Shown in pieces: positions 45,119 through 53,246 of a stretch of 64,000 nucleotides of DNA. Source of the stretch: Sphingomonas pituitosa NBRC 102491. GTDB lineage: Bacteria > Pseudomonadota > Alphaproteobacteria > Sphingomonadales > Sphingomonadaceae. The DNA is taken from contig NZ_BCYY01000008.1 in the NCBI RefSeq assembly GCF_001598435.1, positions 124,001 through 188,000 of the forward strand. Direction: 5' to 3'. Numbering within the stretch: position 1 is the first letter of the stretch; each line of letters begins with the position of its first letter. The notes under the pieces are model-generated. The model saw only the letters and a program-made list of their open reading frames with translations, was not told the DNA's origin and searched no databases. The translations under genes and the position numbers were made by a program.

Positions 45119-45930
45119 GCGACGAGACCGGCACCACTGAAACCATCATTTGCGTTCGCGGCCTGCGCAACGGCTTTGGCGATCAGCTGGTGCACGACAA
45201 TCTGGACCTGGACGTGCGTCGCGGGGAAATCCTCGGCGTTGTCGGCGGGTCGGGCACCGGCAAATCGGTGCTGATGCGATCGATCATCGGGCTGCAGCCG
45301 CCCCTCGACGGCACGGTGGAAGTGTTCGGCGAGAACACGATCGGCCGCGATGAAACCGAGGCACTGGATATCCGCAAGCGCTGGGGCATCCTGTTCCAGG
45401 GCGGTGCGCTGTTCTCGACGCTTACCGTGTCCGAGAACGTCCAGGTGCCGCTCAAGGAATTCTATCCCGGCCTCGATCCGGCGCTGCTGGAAGAGATTGC
45501 CGCCTACAAGGTCGTGATGACCGGCCTGCCCCCCGATGCGGGGCCCAAATATCCGGCCGAACTTTCGGGCGGCATGAAGAAGCGCGCCGGGCTGGCCCGC
45601 GCTCTCGCGCTGGATCCCGAGCTGCTGTTCCTCGATGAGCCCACCGCCGGGCTCGATCCGATCGGCGCGGCGGCGTTCGACGAACTGACCGCCTCGCTGC
45701 AGAAGACGCTTGGCCTCACGGTATTTCTGATCACCCACGATCTCGACACGCTGTACGCGATCTGCGACCGCGTAGCGGTGCTGGCGGACAAGCGCGTGAT
45801 CGCGGTGGGCACGATCCCCGAGTTGCTGGCGTTGGATCATCCGTGGATCCAGGAATATTTCAACGGACCGCGCGGACGCGCTGCGGTCGCGGGCCCGAAC
45901 CGGCGCGTGCATGAGGATAAGAGGGGCTGA
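45115..45930 (+). CDS. mlaF: MlaF-type lipid ABC transporter ATPase
   Basis: This 271-residue cytoplasmic ATPase powers the Mla-type transporter. Walker A is VGGSGTGKSVLM, the Q-loop is WGILFQGGALFSTLTV, signature is ELSGGMKKRAGLARAL, Walker B is LLFLDEPTAGLDPIG and the H-loop is FLITHDLDTLYAI. The GGMKKR variant of the signature is typical of MlaF. The start at 45115 (MSDETGTTETII) lies within the ATGA overlap with mlaE, and the stop overlaps the mlaD ATG by 1 nt. It is a normal, complete member. Confidence 0.96.
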   Translation: MSDETGTTETIICVRGLRNGFGDQLVHDNLDLDVRRGEILGVVGGSGTGKSVLMRSIIGLQPPLDGTVEVFGENTIGRDETEALDIRKRWGILFQGGALFSTLTVSENVQVPLKEFYPGLDPALLEEIAAYKVVMTGLPPDAGPKYPAELSGGMKKRAGLARALALDPELLFLDEPTAGLDPIGAAAFDELTASLQKTLGLTVFLITHDLDTLYAICDRVAVLADKRVIAVGTIPELLALDHPWIQEYFNGPRGRAAVAGPNRRVHEDKRG

Positions 45931-46895
45931 TGGAAACGCGTTCCAATCATGTGCTGGTCGGCGCGGTGGTGCTGATCCTGCTCGCCGTACTCTGCCTGTT
46001 CATCGTCTGGCTGTCGCGGCTGGGCGGCGGCGACGAGCGCCAGTACGACATCTTCTTCAAGCAGTCGGTCGACGGGCTCAGCCCCGGCTCCTCGGTAAGC
46101 TTCTCGGGCGTGCCGGCGGGGCAGGTGAAGGAAATCCAGTTCTGGCGGCCGGATCCCAGCCTGGTGCGCGTGCGCATCAGCGTGCGCCCCGACGTGCCGA
46201 TCCTCGAAGGCACCAATGCGACGATCCAGGGCAGCTTCACCGGCCCCAGCACCGTGCAGCTGGACGGCGCGGTGAAGGGCCAGCCGCCGATCGAATGCCC
46301 CAAGGACAATCCCCGCGCCGCCTGCCCCCTGGGCGTGCCGGTGATCCCGACCAAGGCGGGCGGCCTCGGCGCGCTGCTCAGCTCTGCGCCGAAGCTGCTC
46401 GAGCGGCTGACCACGTTGACCGAGCGCGTCTCCGACCTGCTCGACGAGAAGAACCAGGCGTCGATCTCCGGCATCCTCGCCAACACCAACAGGCTGACCA
46501 AGTCGCTGGCGGATCGCGGGCCCGAGATCGCCGCCACGCTGGCCGAGACGCGGGTCGCGATCCAGCAGGCGGGCATGGCCGCGCAGCAGATCGGCCAGCT
46601 CGCCGAGACGACCAACGGCATGATGGCGAGCGACATCAAGCCGACGATCGCCAACCTCAACGCCACCATCACCTCGGCGCGCAAGAGCGTCGAGACGCTC
46701 GATGCGACGATCGGCGATGCCCGGCCGGGGATCCAGGCCTTCTCGAACAAGACGATGCCCGAAGTCGGCCAGCTCGTGCAGGATCTGCGCGAAATGTCGC
46801 TCGCGCTCACCAATGTCGCGCACAAGCTCGATCAGGGCGGAGCCTCCAGCCTGATCGGGGCGCCTGCGCTGCCCACCTACAAGCCGAAGAAGTGA
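45930..46895 (+). CDS. mlaD: MlaD-type MCE-domain lipid-binding protein
   Basis: This 321-residue protein is anchored by one N-terminal helix (VLVGAVVLILLAVLCLFIVW) and carries one MCE domain at about 40-120 (YDIFFKQSVDGLSPGSSVSF, SGVPAGQVKEIQFW). A long helical C-terminal half follows, with repeats such as AATLAETRVAIQQAG and AETTNGMMASDIKPTI. It is longer than E. coli MlaD (~183 residues), as is usual for alphaproteobacterial members. It forms the periplasmic hexameric ring that holds lipid on top of MlaE. Confidence 0.94.
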   Translation: METRSNHVLVGAVVLILLAVLCLFIVWLSRLGGGDERQYDIFFKQSVDGLSPGSSVSFSGVPAGQVKEIQFWRPDPSLVRVRISVRPDVPILEGTNATIQGSFTGPSTVQLDGAVKGQPPIECPKDNPRAACPLGVPVIPTKAGGLGALLSSAPKLLERLTTLTERVSDLLDEKNQASISGILANTNRLTKSLADRGPEIAATLAETRVAIQQAGMAAQQIGQLAETTNGMMASDIKPTIANLNATITSARKSVETLDATIGDARPGIQAFSNKTMPEVGQLVQDLREMSLALTNVAHKLDQGGASSLIGAPALPTYKPKK

Positions 46896-46903
46896 GGTTC
46901 CGG

Positions 46904-47497
46904 ATGAACAAGCCCGCCATCGCCGCGCTGCTCGCCGCCGTGCCGCTGTCCGGATGCATCTCTTTCGCGGCCAAGCCGCCCGCCTCGCTGCTCACGCTGC
47001 AGCCGGCGGCGGTGCTGCCGGCGGGCGAGGTCCAGCAATCGGGCGCGGTGAAGGCCGTGTCGATCGGCCCGGTCGGCGCGCCGCAGGAACTGGCCACCAC
47101 CCGCGTGCCGGTCCATTCGGGCCCGGGCGGCACGACGATCGCCTATGTGAAGGACGCGCAGTGGGTCGAGGGGCCCGCCAGCCTGTTCGCCCGGCTGCTC
47201 GCCGACACCGTCGCCGCGCGCACCGGCCGCATCGTGCTCAGCCGCCGCCAGTCGCTTTCAACCGCGAGCGCGAGCCTGGGCGGCGACCTGCGCAGCTTCG
47301 GCGTCGACGCGATCAAGATGGAAGCCGTGGTCACCTTCGATGCGGCACTCGGCCGCGAAGGCGCCCAGGGCTTCGAACGCCGCCGCTTCGAGGCGCGCGT
47401 GCCGGTGACGGCGATCGACACTGCCGCAATCGGCCCGGCGCTCAACCAGGCCGCCAATCAGGTCGCCGCAGAGATCGCCGACTGGGTCGGCAAGTAA
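46904..47497 (+). CDS. ABC transport-associated lipoprotein (PqiC/LipC-like)
   Basis: This 197-residue lipoprotein has the signal NKPAIAALLAAVPLSGC with lipobox LSGC and lipidated C18. The mature part belongs to the ABC-type transport auxiliary (DUF330/PqiC-like) family: SLLTLQPAAVLPAG, then AQWVEGPASLFARLLADTVA and a C-terminal helix AALNQAANQVAAEIADW-like segment. It closes the Mla operon, 8 nt after mlaD, and is probably the outer-membrane partner bridging the periplasm. No MlaC or MlaA is present nearby. It is convergent with the cyclophilin gene. Confidence 0.9.
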   Translation: MNKPAIAALLAAVPLSGCISFAAKPPASLLTLQPAAVLPAGEVQQSGAVKAVSIGPVGAPQELATTRVPVHSGPGGTTIAYVKDAQWVEGPASLFARLLADTVAARTGRIVLSRRQSLSTASASLGGDLRSFGVDAIKMEAVVTFDAALGREGAQGFERRRFEARVPVTAIDTAAIGPALNQAANQVAAEIADWVGK

Positions 47498-47501
47498 CCG
47501 C

Positions 47502-48389
47502 TCAGGGCCGGCGGCGCACCGCTGCCGGCAGGTCGCAGACGTTGAGCCCGGTCGCAACGGTCGGCGGGGCCGGGTTCTCCCGCAGCGCGAGCATCGCGGC
47601 GTAGCGAGGATTGTCGGTCGCGCGCACCTGGAAGTGCGGGCGCTCGTCCGCCGGCAGCTGGCTGGCGAGCCGCACCCAGACGATGCCGGTCCGCTCGCCC
47701 TCGGTTGCATAGACCCCCATTGCCGCGTCGCTCCGCGGCAAGGCGGATAGGTACTGCATCCCCTCGATGATCCGCCCGACCACGGTATAATTGCGATCGA
47801 GCCGCCGCGCCGACTGGCCGATCGGCGTGAACAGCTCGGATCCGGTGCCGGTGTCGGGCAACTGGTCGCGCGCCACGCCCACCATGCCGTAGCAATGGGT
47901 CAGCCAGGCAGACGTGCCGTCGGTGGCGATCGGCCAGCCATCGGCGGTGATCCCCGTTGCGCTCGCGTAGGAATCGGGCCTGGACAGGCGCTGCGCGGCG
48001 GTGAACGCGCCGATCTCGAACTCCGCCGCGGGCCGAGCGAGAATCTCGGGCGGGAGCGGCTTCTTCTCGGTGGGATCCCCCCATTGCGCGACCCAGTTCT
48101 CCTGGACCCGGTAGACGCTCTCCCCATCCCACCAGCGCGCGGCGGCGAGCTTGCGGATGTTGTTGACGTGCGCGGGCGCGAACCGCGCGGCCAGGCGGAT
48201 CGCCACCTGGCGGCCGTTCTTGAGCTGGATCAGCAGGATTTCGTCATCGGGAATGTCGCGCCAGTCTTCCGGCGCAGGCTCGGCAGCCGCGGCGCTGGGC
48301 CGTGCGGGTGCCGCGGCTTGCGGGACGTTCTGGGCGGCGAGCGGCGCGGCAGCGAGGGTCGCGGCGAGGACGAGCAGGGTTTTTGCCAT
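47502..48389 (-). CDS. Periplasmic cyclophilin-type peptidyl-prolyl isomerase
   Basis: This 295-residue exported isomerase has the signal peptide AKTLLVLAATLAAAPLAAQ. A Pro/Ala-rich linker follows and then the cyclophilin domain (VAIRLAARFAPAHVNNIRKL, WWDGESVYRVQENWVAQWGD and GMVGVARD...SELFTPIGQS). The barrel contains a longer insertion than PpiA, and the final YTVVGRIIEGMQYL strand is present. The start at 48389 is chosen because it gives the signal peptide; the ORF extends upstream into the tRNA. It folds or isomerises envelope proteins; clients are unknown. Confidence 0.9.
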   Translation of the reverse strand: MAKTLLVLAATLAAAPLAAQNVPQAAAPARPSAAAAEPAPEDWRDIPDDEILLIQLKNGRQVAIRLAARFAPAHVNNIRKLAAARWWDGESVYRVQENWVAQWGDPTEKKPLPPEILARPAAEFEIGAFTAAQRLSRPDSYASATGITADGWPIATDGTSAWLTHCYGMVGVARDQLPDTGTGSELFTPIGQSARRLDRNYTVVGRIIEGMQYLSALPRSDAAMGVYATEGERTGIVWVRLASQLPADERPHFQVRATDNPRYAAMLALRENPAPPTVATGLNVCDLPAAVRRRP

Positions 48390-48467
48390 GGGAAGAGCTT
48401 GGCATGGCAACGGGCGCTTGCCTAGCCGCCCAAGGAACGGTAGGGCCGCGCCTTCTAGGTATCCTGC

Positions 48468-48558
48468 GGAGCGGTGGCCGAGTGGTCGAAGGCGCTCGCC
48501 TGGAAAGTGAGTATACGCCAAAAGCGTATCGAGGGTTCGAATCCCTCCCGCTCCGCCA
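48468..48558 (+). tRNA. tRNA-Ser (anticodon GGA)
   Basis: The 91-nt cloverleaf begins GGAGCGGTGGCCGAGTGG and ends CCGCTCC-G-CCA with encoded CCA. The anticodon loop CTGGAAA between CTCGC and GTGAG gives GGA. A long variable arm (TATACGCCAAAAGCGTAT) and the T-loop GGTTCGAATCC confirm a class II serine tRNA. It marks the left boundary of the accessory region. Confidence 0.97.
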
Positions 48559-48804
48559 AAAATCATTGTTATAATTGGAGAGGCTTGAGGAACGCTCATG
48601 TTCCCACCCCCCTTTGCCTCCGCCGTCTCGCGAGCCGCCGTGCCGATTGGTGGTTCGCCTGACAGGGTACGCTATCATATACCGCGATGAACAACCCCAT
48701 CGCGCCGTACGGCGGCCGAGTGCCGCCAACACGAGATAGGTCTACACCTTGCGCAGGATCTTGCTCGCTTGGCGCGGGCCCGCGGTTCTCGCGCCCCAGG
48801 GACT

Positions 48805-49064
48805 TCATCCTTTCCGCGCCATCGCTCGGCACGCGCTGCCAACCTCGACTCCCCTCCGCCATTGGTTCAGCGCCTGGCCGGAACAGCCGATCTCCGCCGC
48901 GATCGGCACCACCGCGGCCCACCGCGACGGATGATCCTTCCCATGTTCCAGCGCCATATGCACCGCACGGGCACGAGCCTCGGGCGCGAACTTGGTCGTC
49001 GCCTTGCGCGTCATGGCCCCTTCCGCTCAGGCGTCAGGGCTTCCGGCAAAGCCTGCACGGTTCA
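48805..49064 (-). pseudogene. IS3-family transposase orfA remnant
   Basis: Read on the minus strand from ATG 49014, the protein begins MTRKATTKFAPEARARAV and continues through HGKDHPSRWAAVVPIAAEIG. This is the N-terminal helix-turn-helix part of IS3-family OrfA (IS407-like group). After about 53 residues (CSGQALNQW) the match decays and a stop follows at residue 70, whereas intact OrfA is roughly 90-100 residues. Upstream, 49037-49064 reads TGAACCGTGCAGGCTTTGCC on the minus strand, resembling an IS3-type terminal repeat. No orfB follows in place, so the element is dead. Confidence 0.8.
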
Positions 49065-49103
49065 TGCGGCCGACACACGGATTGATTGACGCGCCGCATT
49101 TTG

Positions 49104-50579
49104 ATGTGTCATCCGGAAATTCTAGGAGCGGCTTGTGAAGCGTCCAGCGGCCGAAGCTGCCTTGGTCTAACCGACAGACGCAGACTGGGGATCAAGAAAT
49201 TGGGTGCAGAAGCGACGACGCACGGACGCGTACTCTGGCTCGGGAATCGGCCGAATTCGACGGGCGATGAACCCGCGCGCCTCCGCCAGCTAGGCTTCCA
49301 CGTAACGGAATTGGCCGGCAATGCACTTGATCAGGTCATCGGAGGAGGCCCGCTGACGGCTTCTGAAGGTGCATTGGTCCTACCGCCGCGGGAAAGTCCG
49401 CAAGTGTCTGTCGACGGCGCCCGCCTGTTGAACGCCCGCTTCGACACGATCGTGGTCGCGAATGACGCTGTCCGCACCAACGAGATACTGCGCGTCTTCG
49501 ACGGCCAACTGATCATCAGGGCCCATGGATGGAAAAGGCCGATCGGTTCGGAACTCTATCACCTCGGAAGCTACGGGATCGTCCAGCGCCGGCGAGAGAC
49601 CCATCACGTCATCACCGACGCGCAGACCGTCAAGGATGATCTGTCCATCGGAGTGGTCACGCTAGCACCGACTTGGCTCGACGAGCGCCTCGATCCTGTC
49701 AAAGGAACATGGAACGGCATCGCACCAACGGGTGCCGGACACGTCCTCGTCAGCCTCCCGGCAAGCGAGGCCGATCCTGCCGACAAAAGCTATGCCATGT
49801 TCATACGGCAACATTTCCAGAATGCGCCGTATCGGCACTTGGCCCATCTGGGCTTGTGGGATGGCGACGATTGGGAGCAGCAGCGACAGCGCATTCTCAA
49901 GCTCCAGACGGCTGCAGCGTATCTTTATCCATATGTCGACAAGAACCATCTCGACATGACGCCGCTGGAAATGATGCTCATCGGAGGGCCCGTCGTGTTC
50001 TTCGATAGCGGCTACCTTTCGGCTTCGATGCCGACAGACGCGCCCGGCCGCGCCCGGACGATCGACGAGGCGCACCAGCTTTGCGAGCGCCTGCGCGGCG
50101 GAGATCGCACGCTCCTCCACGGCATCCTGAATTCGCAAACGGCGTTTCTCGCCCGATATGATGCGCGACTTGCCGCTCCCCAGTTCGACAGCGCGTTTTC
50201 AACCATCCTGCGCGAGCGTCAGGCGAACCGCCCGGGCATTTCGCGTTCGGGAATCACCTACACGCCCGACCTTGCAGATCGCCAAATGCGCCGCCTGATG
50301 AAGGCGCTGACGTTCGATACGAACGATAATGCTGGCTTGGCGAAGTGGACGTCCAAGGACGTGATCACGGTCTTTTACAGGATGGTATTGGATACCGCAC
50401 CAGACCCCAATAAATCGGCCACCTATGCTGCGGCCCTCGATGGTGGAAGGTCGCCGATGGAAGTATTGAGGTGGATGATGCGGGAGAATCCGCATCTGGT
50501 CAGCGAACATCGAAATCGGTTTATCCGCTCGCTGCGCTCCGCCCACCCCGGACGGCACCTCACTTCAGCCAGCCTCTGA
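49104..50579 (+). CDS. Uncharacterised glycosyltransferase-like protein (island protein 1)
   Basis: This protein has about 491 residues from ATG 49104. TTG 49086 and TTG 49200 are alternatives and no strong ribosome-binding site decides. The core starts GRVLWLGNRPNSTGDEPARL. It includes ARFDTIVVANDAVRTNEILR with FDGQLIIRAHGW, then GHVLVSLPAS and a C-terminal donor-site-like stretch LYPYVDKNHLDMTPLEMMLI, GGPVVFFDSG, ARTIDEAHQL. The same blocks in the same order occur in the protein at 53247-55001, so the two are paralogues. The layout is GT-B-like, but no named family was recognised. The last ~100 residues are unique. It lies in a lower-GC segment flanked by IS remnants. Confidence 0.72.
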   Translation: MCHPEILGAACEASSGRSCLGLTDRRRLGIKKLGAEATTHGRVLWLGNRPNSTGDEPARLRQLGFHVTELAGNALDQVIGGGPLTASEGALVLPPRESPQVSVDGARLLNARFDTIVVANDAVRTNEILRVFDGQLIIRAHGWKRPIGSELYHLGSYGIVQRRRETHHVITDAQTVKDDLSIGVVTLAPTWLDERLDPVKGTWNGIAPTGAGHVLVSLPASEADPADKSYAMFIRQHFQNAPYRHLAHLGLWDGDDWEQQRQRILKLQTAAAYLYPYVDKNHLDMTPLEMMLIGGPVVFFDSGYLSASMPTDAPGRARTIDEAHQLCERLRGGDRTLLHGILNSQTAFLARYDARLAAPQFDSAFSTILRERQANRPGISRSGITYTPDLADRQMRRLMKALTFDTNDNAGLAKWTSKDVITVFYRMVLDTAPDPNKSATYAAALDGGRSPMEVLRWMMRENPHLVSEHRNRFIRSLRSAHPGRHLTSASL

Positions 50580-50592
50580 GAAGAAATCGAGA

Positions 50593-53241
50593 ATGGACGT
50601 TATGGCACCTACTGCCGTCAAGCAGACGCCCCTGCGTGGCCTTTTCGTCAATACTGCCAAAGAGCAATGCAGTATCCACGAGAGCGGCAACATGGTGCTC
50701 AATGCACTTTTGGGCGATCAGCGCATCAAGCTGGACTATGTGGAAATCCGACGCGAGGATTATCACGGCCTAGATTCAAAGGATTTTCTGAAGAAGATAT
50801 CCAATGATTACGGCGCGGAGATCGATAGCGACGCTTACGATTTCACCATTGTCAACTATCATCATTTTACGATGGCGCCGTTCGTTGGAAAACCTCAACT
50901 GGATGGTCTGCCAGGCGCTACATATGCGATCGTTCTTGAGGTAGAACCGCACGATTGCCTATCCTTCTGCCCCTATGGGTGGTTCGACGGCTATATCGTC
51001 CTCGATCCTTCGGTACGAGACGACCGCCCCGAGGTCTTTGCATTTCCACGTCCCATCAACCAGATGCTGCCCGGAGACCTCGACCGTGTCGATGAGGTGC
51101 CCATCATCGGCTCCTTCGGTTTCGGAACCCCCGGCAAGGGCTTCGAATTACTCGTCGATGCGGTGAACCGGGAATTCGATCGCGCGCTGGTACGCGTCAA
51201 TATCCCGTCGAATATCTATGCTGACGATGCAATGGCAAGCGTTCATGGTGAAAATTACGCGCGCTACCTCGCCAGGATTTGCAAGAAAATTGCCAAGCCC
51301 GGCATCGATGTCGAGTTCACCTACGACTTCATGTCGAAGGACGCCATGATCGAATGGTGTCGACAGAACACGCTCAACTGCTTCATGTATACGAGAAAGC
51401 AGTCGGGACTGGCAGCAACGACGGATCAGGCGGTGGCCTCCGGGCGGCCGTTGCTGGTATCGGGCAACCAGACCTTCCGTCACATCCATGATTATTTGCG
51501 GCCCTATCCTGGCACCACGCTGCGACAAGCAATAGAACGCTCGGGAAGTGTCGTTAAGACCATCCAGGCGGATTGGAGCCCGCAGAGCTTCCGCAACCAG
51601 TTCGTGAAGATGCTCGGACTGACGCTCGGAAAAGACGATAACCGGATCGACGGGCCTGCCAAGGATTCCAACGTCCCCGGCAATGGCGAACCGAAGCCGA
51701 CGATGCTGGTGATTTCGCCGACGTGCTTCGCTCGGAACGCCATGGATACCCTTTCCGCACGCGCTGTGTCCGCGCTAAGCGACGCATCGCAATTCCAGGT
51801 CATCAAGACTGTTTCCCAGACGTCCGAAGGCTATGCCCGAACGTGTTTCTGGTCGAAGCCGGATGTCGCTTGCTTCGTCGGCTGGGAGCCCGATCGCGCC
51901 ATGTCGGAAATTGCCAAGTTCCGGAGCGCCTATTCCGACTGCAAAGTCATCCTGCTCAGTGCACCCACGGCCGGAGCCGATGACGACGGCGCGCAGCCTC
52001 TGGACCTTTTGGGTGCCGATGCGCGCCGCGTCGTGAAAGGCATCGCTCCGTTCAACACGCAGCTCGTTTCCAGACAGCCGGGGCCGGCCCGGGTCGGCTT
52101 GTACGGCTATGATGCGGAGCTCGAGATAGGCGAGCTGAGCGCAATCCTGTCGAAGATAGATCGCGAAATCGTCTCGGCGCGGGTGTTCATCTACCTCGCC
52201 CCCTCGGACGACCCCCTGCGACAGATCGCGCTTTCCGACCGTGTCCGCATGCTGAACAGGCAGATGACCAATGCGACAAGCTTCGAATTGACGCCTCTGC
52301 CCTCCTCGACTGCCGAGCGCATCGACTGCCTGGCCAAGAATGCGTTGAATATCGTGCGGTACCGCGCGAGCGATGCGGACATCCTGACCGACATCCGCGA
52401 CCTCGCCCTGACGACGGAGCGCCCGCTGGTCTTCACACGTACCGGAAAGTTTCCGGGCCAGCCGGACGGGGGCGTCTACGCCGAAGACCAGCGCCTTACC
52501 CATTTCATGGAAGCGGGCATCGGCGCCCAGATTGCGGTATTCAATGCACTCGCCGAGGGCCGCTTTGTCGCGGAGATCGAAGATCTTGCTCGCACATTGA
52601 TCGTCGGGAAGAAGAACAAAAAGAAGAACGCCTCTTCAACCTCGTTCCGCGACCTCGCCAACGGCGACGGATGGATCGTGCCTGGCGCAAAACCGGCCCT
52701 CCTCGTGGATCTTGCTGACGACGCACCGCGGGAGCGCTCCGCAACCGACCTGTCAAAGCCCGACGCACCGGTAGAGCAAGCATGGCTTTACGACGCGCTC
52801 CGGATCGCCCTCGCGGACCGAGAGGAGGCCCGGGTCGCGATACTGGGCGACGCAGAACTGCACGCCGCGACCAAGCTTCGACAGGACGGTATCACGTTCG
52901 AGACGACCGCGGCGGCCGATATTGCATTCGTATCCAACGTCGTTGCCGGGAAGCAAGAACTTGAGTTGAAGTTGTTGCAACTTGCCACGCACCTCAATCC
53001 CGGCGGGACAGCGCTGCTTCTCTGCTATTACGCGGAGTCCTACCAGGAGCCGTTCGTCCACGAGAGTTCGGACTTCAAGACTGTCACGCCGGAGGAATTC
53101 GATGCGGCAATGGCGGCGGAATCAAGCCTCACCTGCACGTTGCGGCCGGCGATAACATCGCGTCCGGTCTGTATTTCTCCCCCTGCATTCACGCCACCCC
53201 CCGTCGGTTTGTACGTGATCGAAAAGCGCGAAGGAATTTGA
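50593..53241 (+). CDS. Large multidomain glycosyltransferase-like protein (island protein 2)
   Basis: This is an 882-residue protein with no signal peptide. Residues 1 to about 350 look like a GT4-type GT-B protein: PIIGSFGFGTPGKGFELLVD, MIEWCRQNTLNCFMYTRKQS and AATTDQAVASGRPLLVSGNQ. Residues about 370-640 are a second Rossmann-type region (TMLVISPTCFARNAMDTLSA; KPDVACFVGWEPDRAMSEIA). Residues about 730-880 resemble a degenerate methyltransferase-like fold (EARVAILGDAEL; LLQLATHLNPGGTALLLCYY). A Lys-rich stretch (GKKNKKKNA) links the last two. It begins 13 nt after island protein 1 and runs up to island protein 3. Function in polysaccharide assembly is inferred; no close family was recognised. 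Confidence 0.75.
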   Translation: MDVMAPTAVKQTPLRGLFVNTAKEQCSIHESGNMVLNALLGDQRIKLDYVEIRREDYHGLDSKDFLKKISNDYGAEIDSDAYDFTIVNYHHFTMAPFVGKPQLDGLPGATYAIVLEVEPHDCLSFCPYGWFDGYIVLDPSVRDDRPEVFAFPRPINQMLPGDLDRVDEVPIIGSFGFGTPGKGFELLVDAVNREFDRALVRVNIPSNIYADDAMASVHGENYARYLARICKKIAKPGIDVEFTYDFMSKDAMIEWCRQNTLNCFMYTRKQSGLAATTDQAVASGRPLLVSGNQTFRHIHDYLRPYPGTTLRQAIERSGSVVKTIQADWSPQSFRNQFVKMLGLTLGKDDNRIDGPAKDSNVPGNGEPKPTMLVISPTCFARNAMDTLSARAVSALSDASQFQVIKTVSQTSEGYARTCFWSKPDVACFVGWEPDRAMSEIAKFRSAYSDCKVILLSAPTAGADDDGAQPLDLLGADARRVVKGIAPFNTQLVSRQPGPARVGLYGYDAELEIGELSAILSKIDREIVSARVFIYLAPSDDPLRQIALSDRVRMLNRQMTNATSFELTPLPSSTAERIDCLAKNALNIVRYRASDADILTDIRDLALTTERPLVFTRTGKFPGQPDGGVYAEDQRLTHFMEAGIGAQIAVFNALAEGRFVAEIEDLARTLIVGKKNKKKNASSTSFRDLANGDGWIVPGAKPALLVDLADDAPRERSATDLSKPDAPVEQAWLYDALRIALADREEARVAILGDAELHAATKLRQDGITFETTAAADIAFVSNVVAGKQELELKLLQLATHLNPGGTALLLCYYAESYQEPFVHESSDFKTVTPEEFDAAMAAESSLTCTLRPAITSRPVCISPPAFTPPPVGLYVIEKREGI

Positions 53242-53246
53242 AATCC

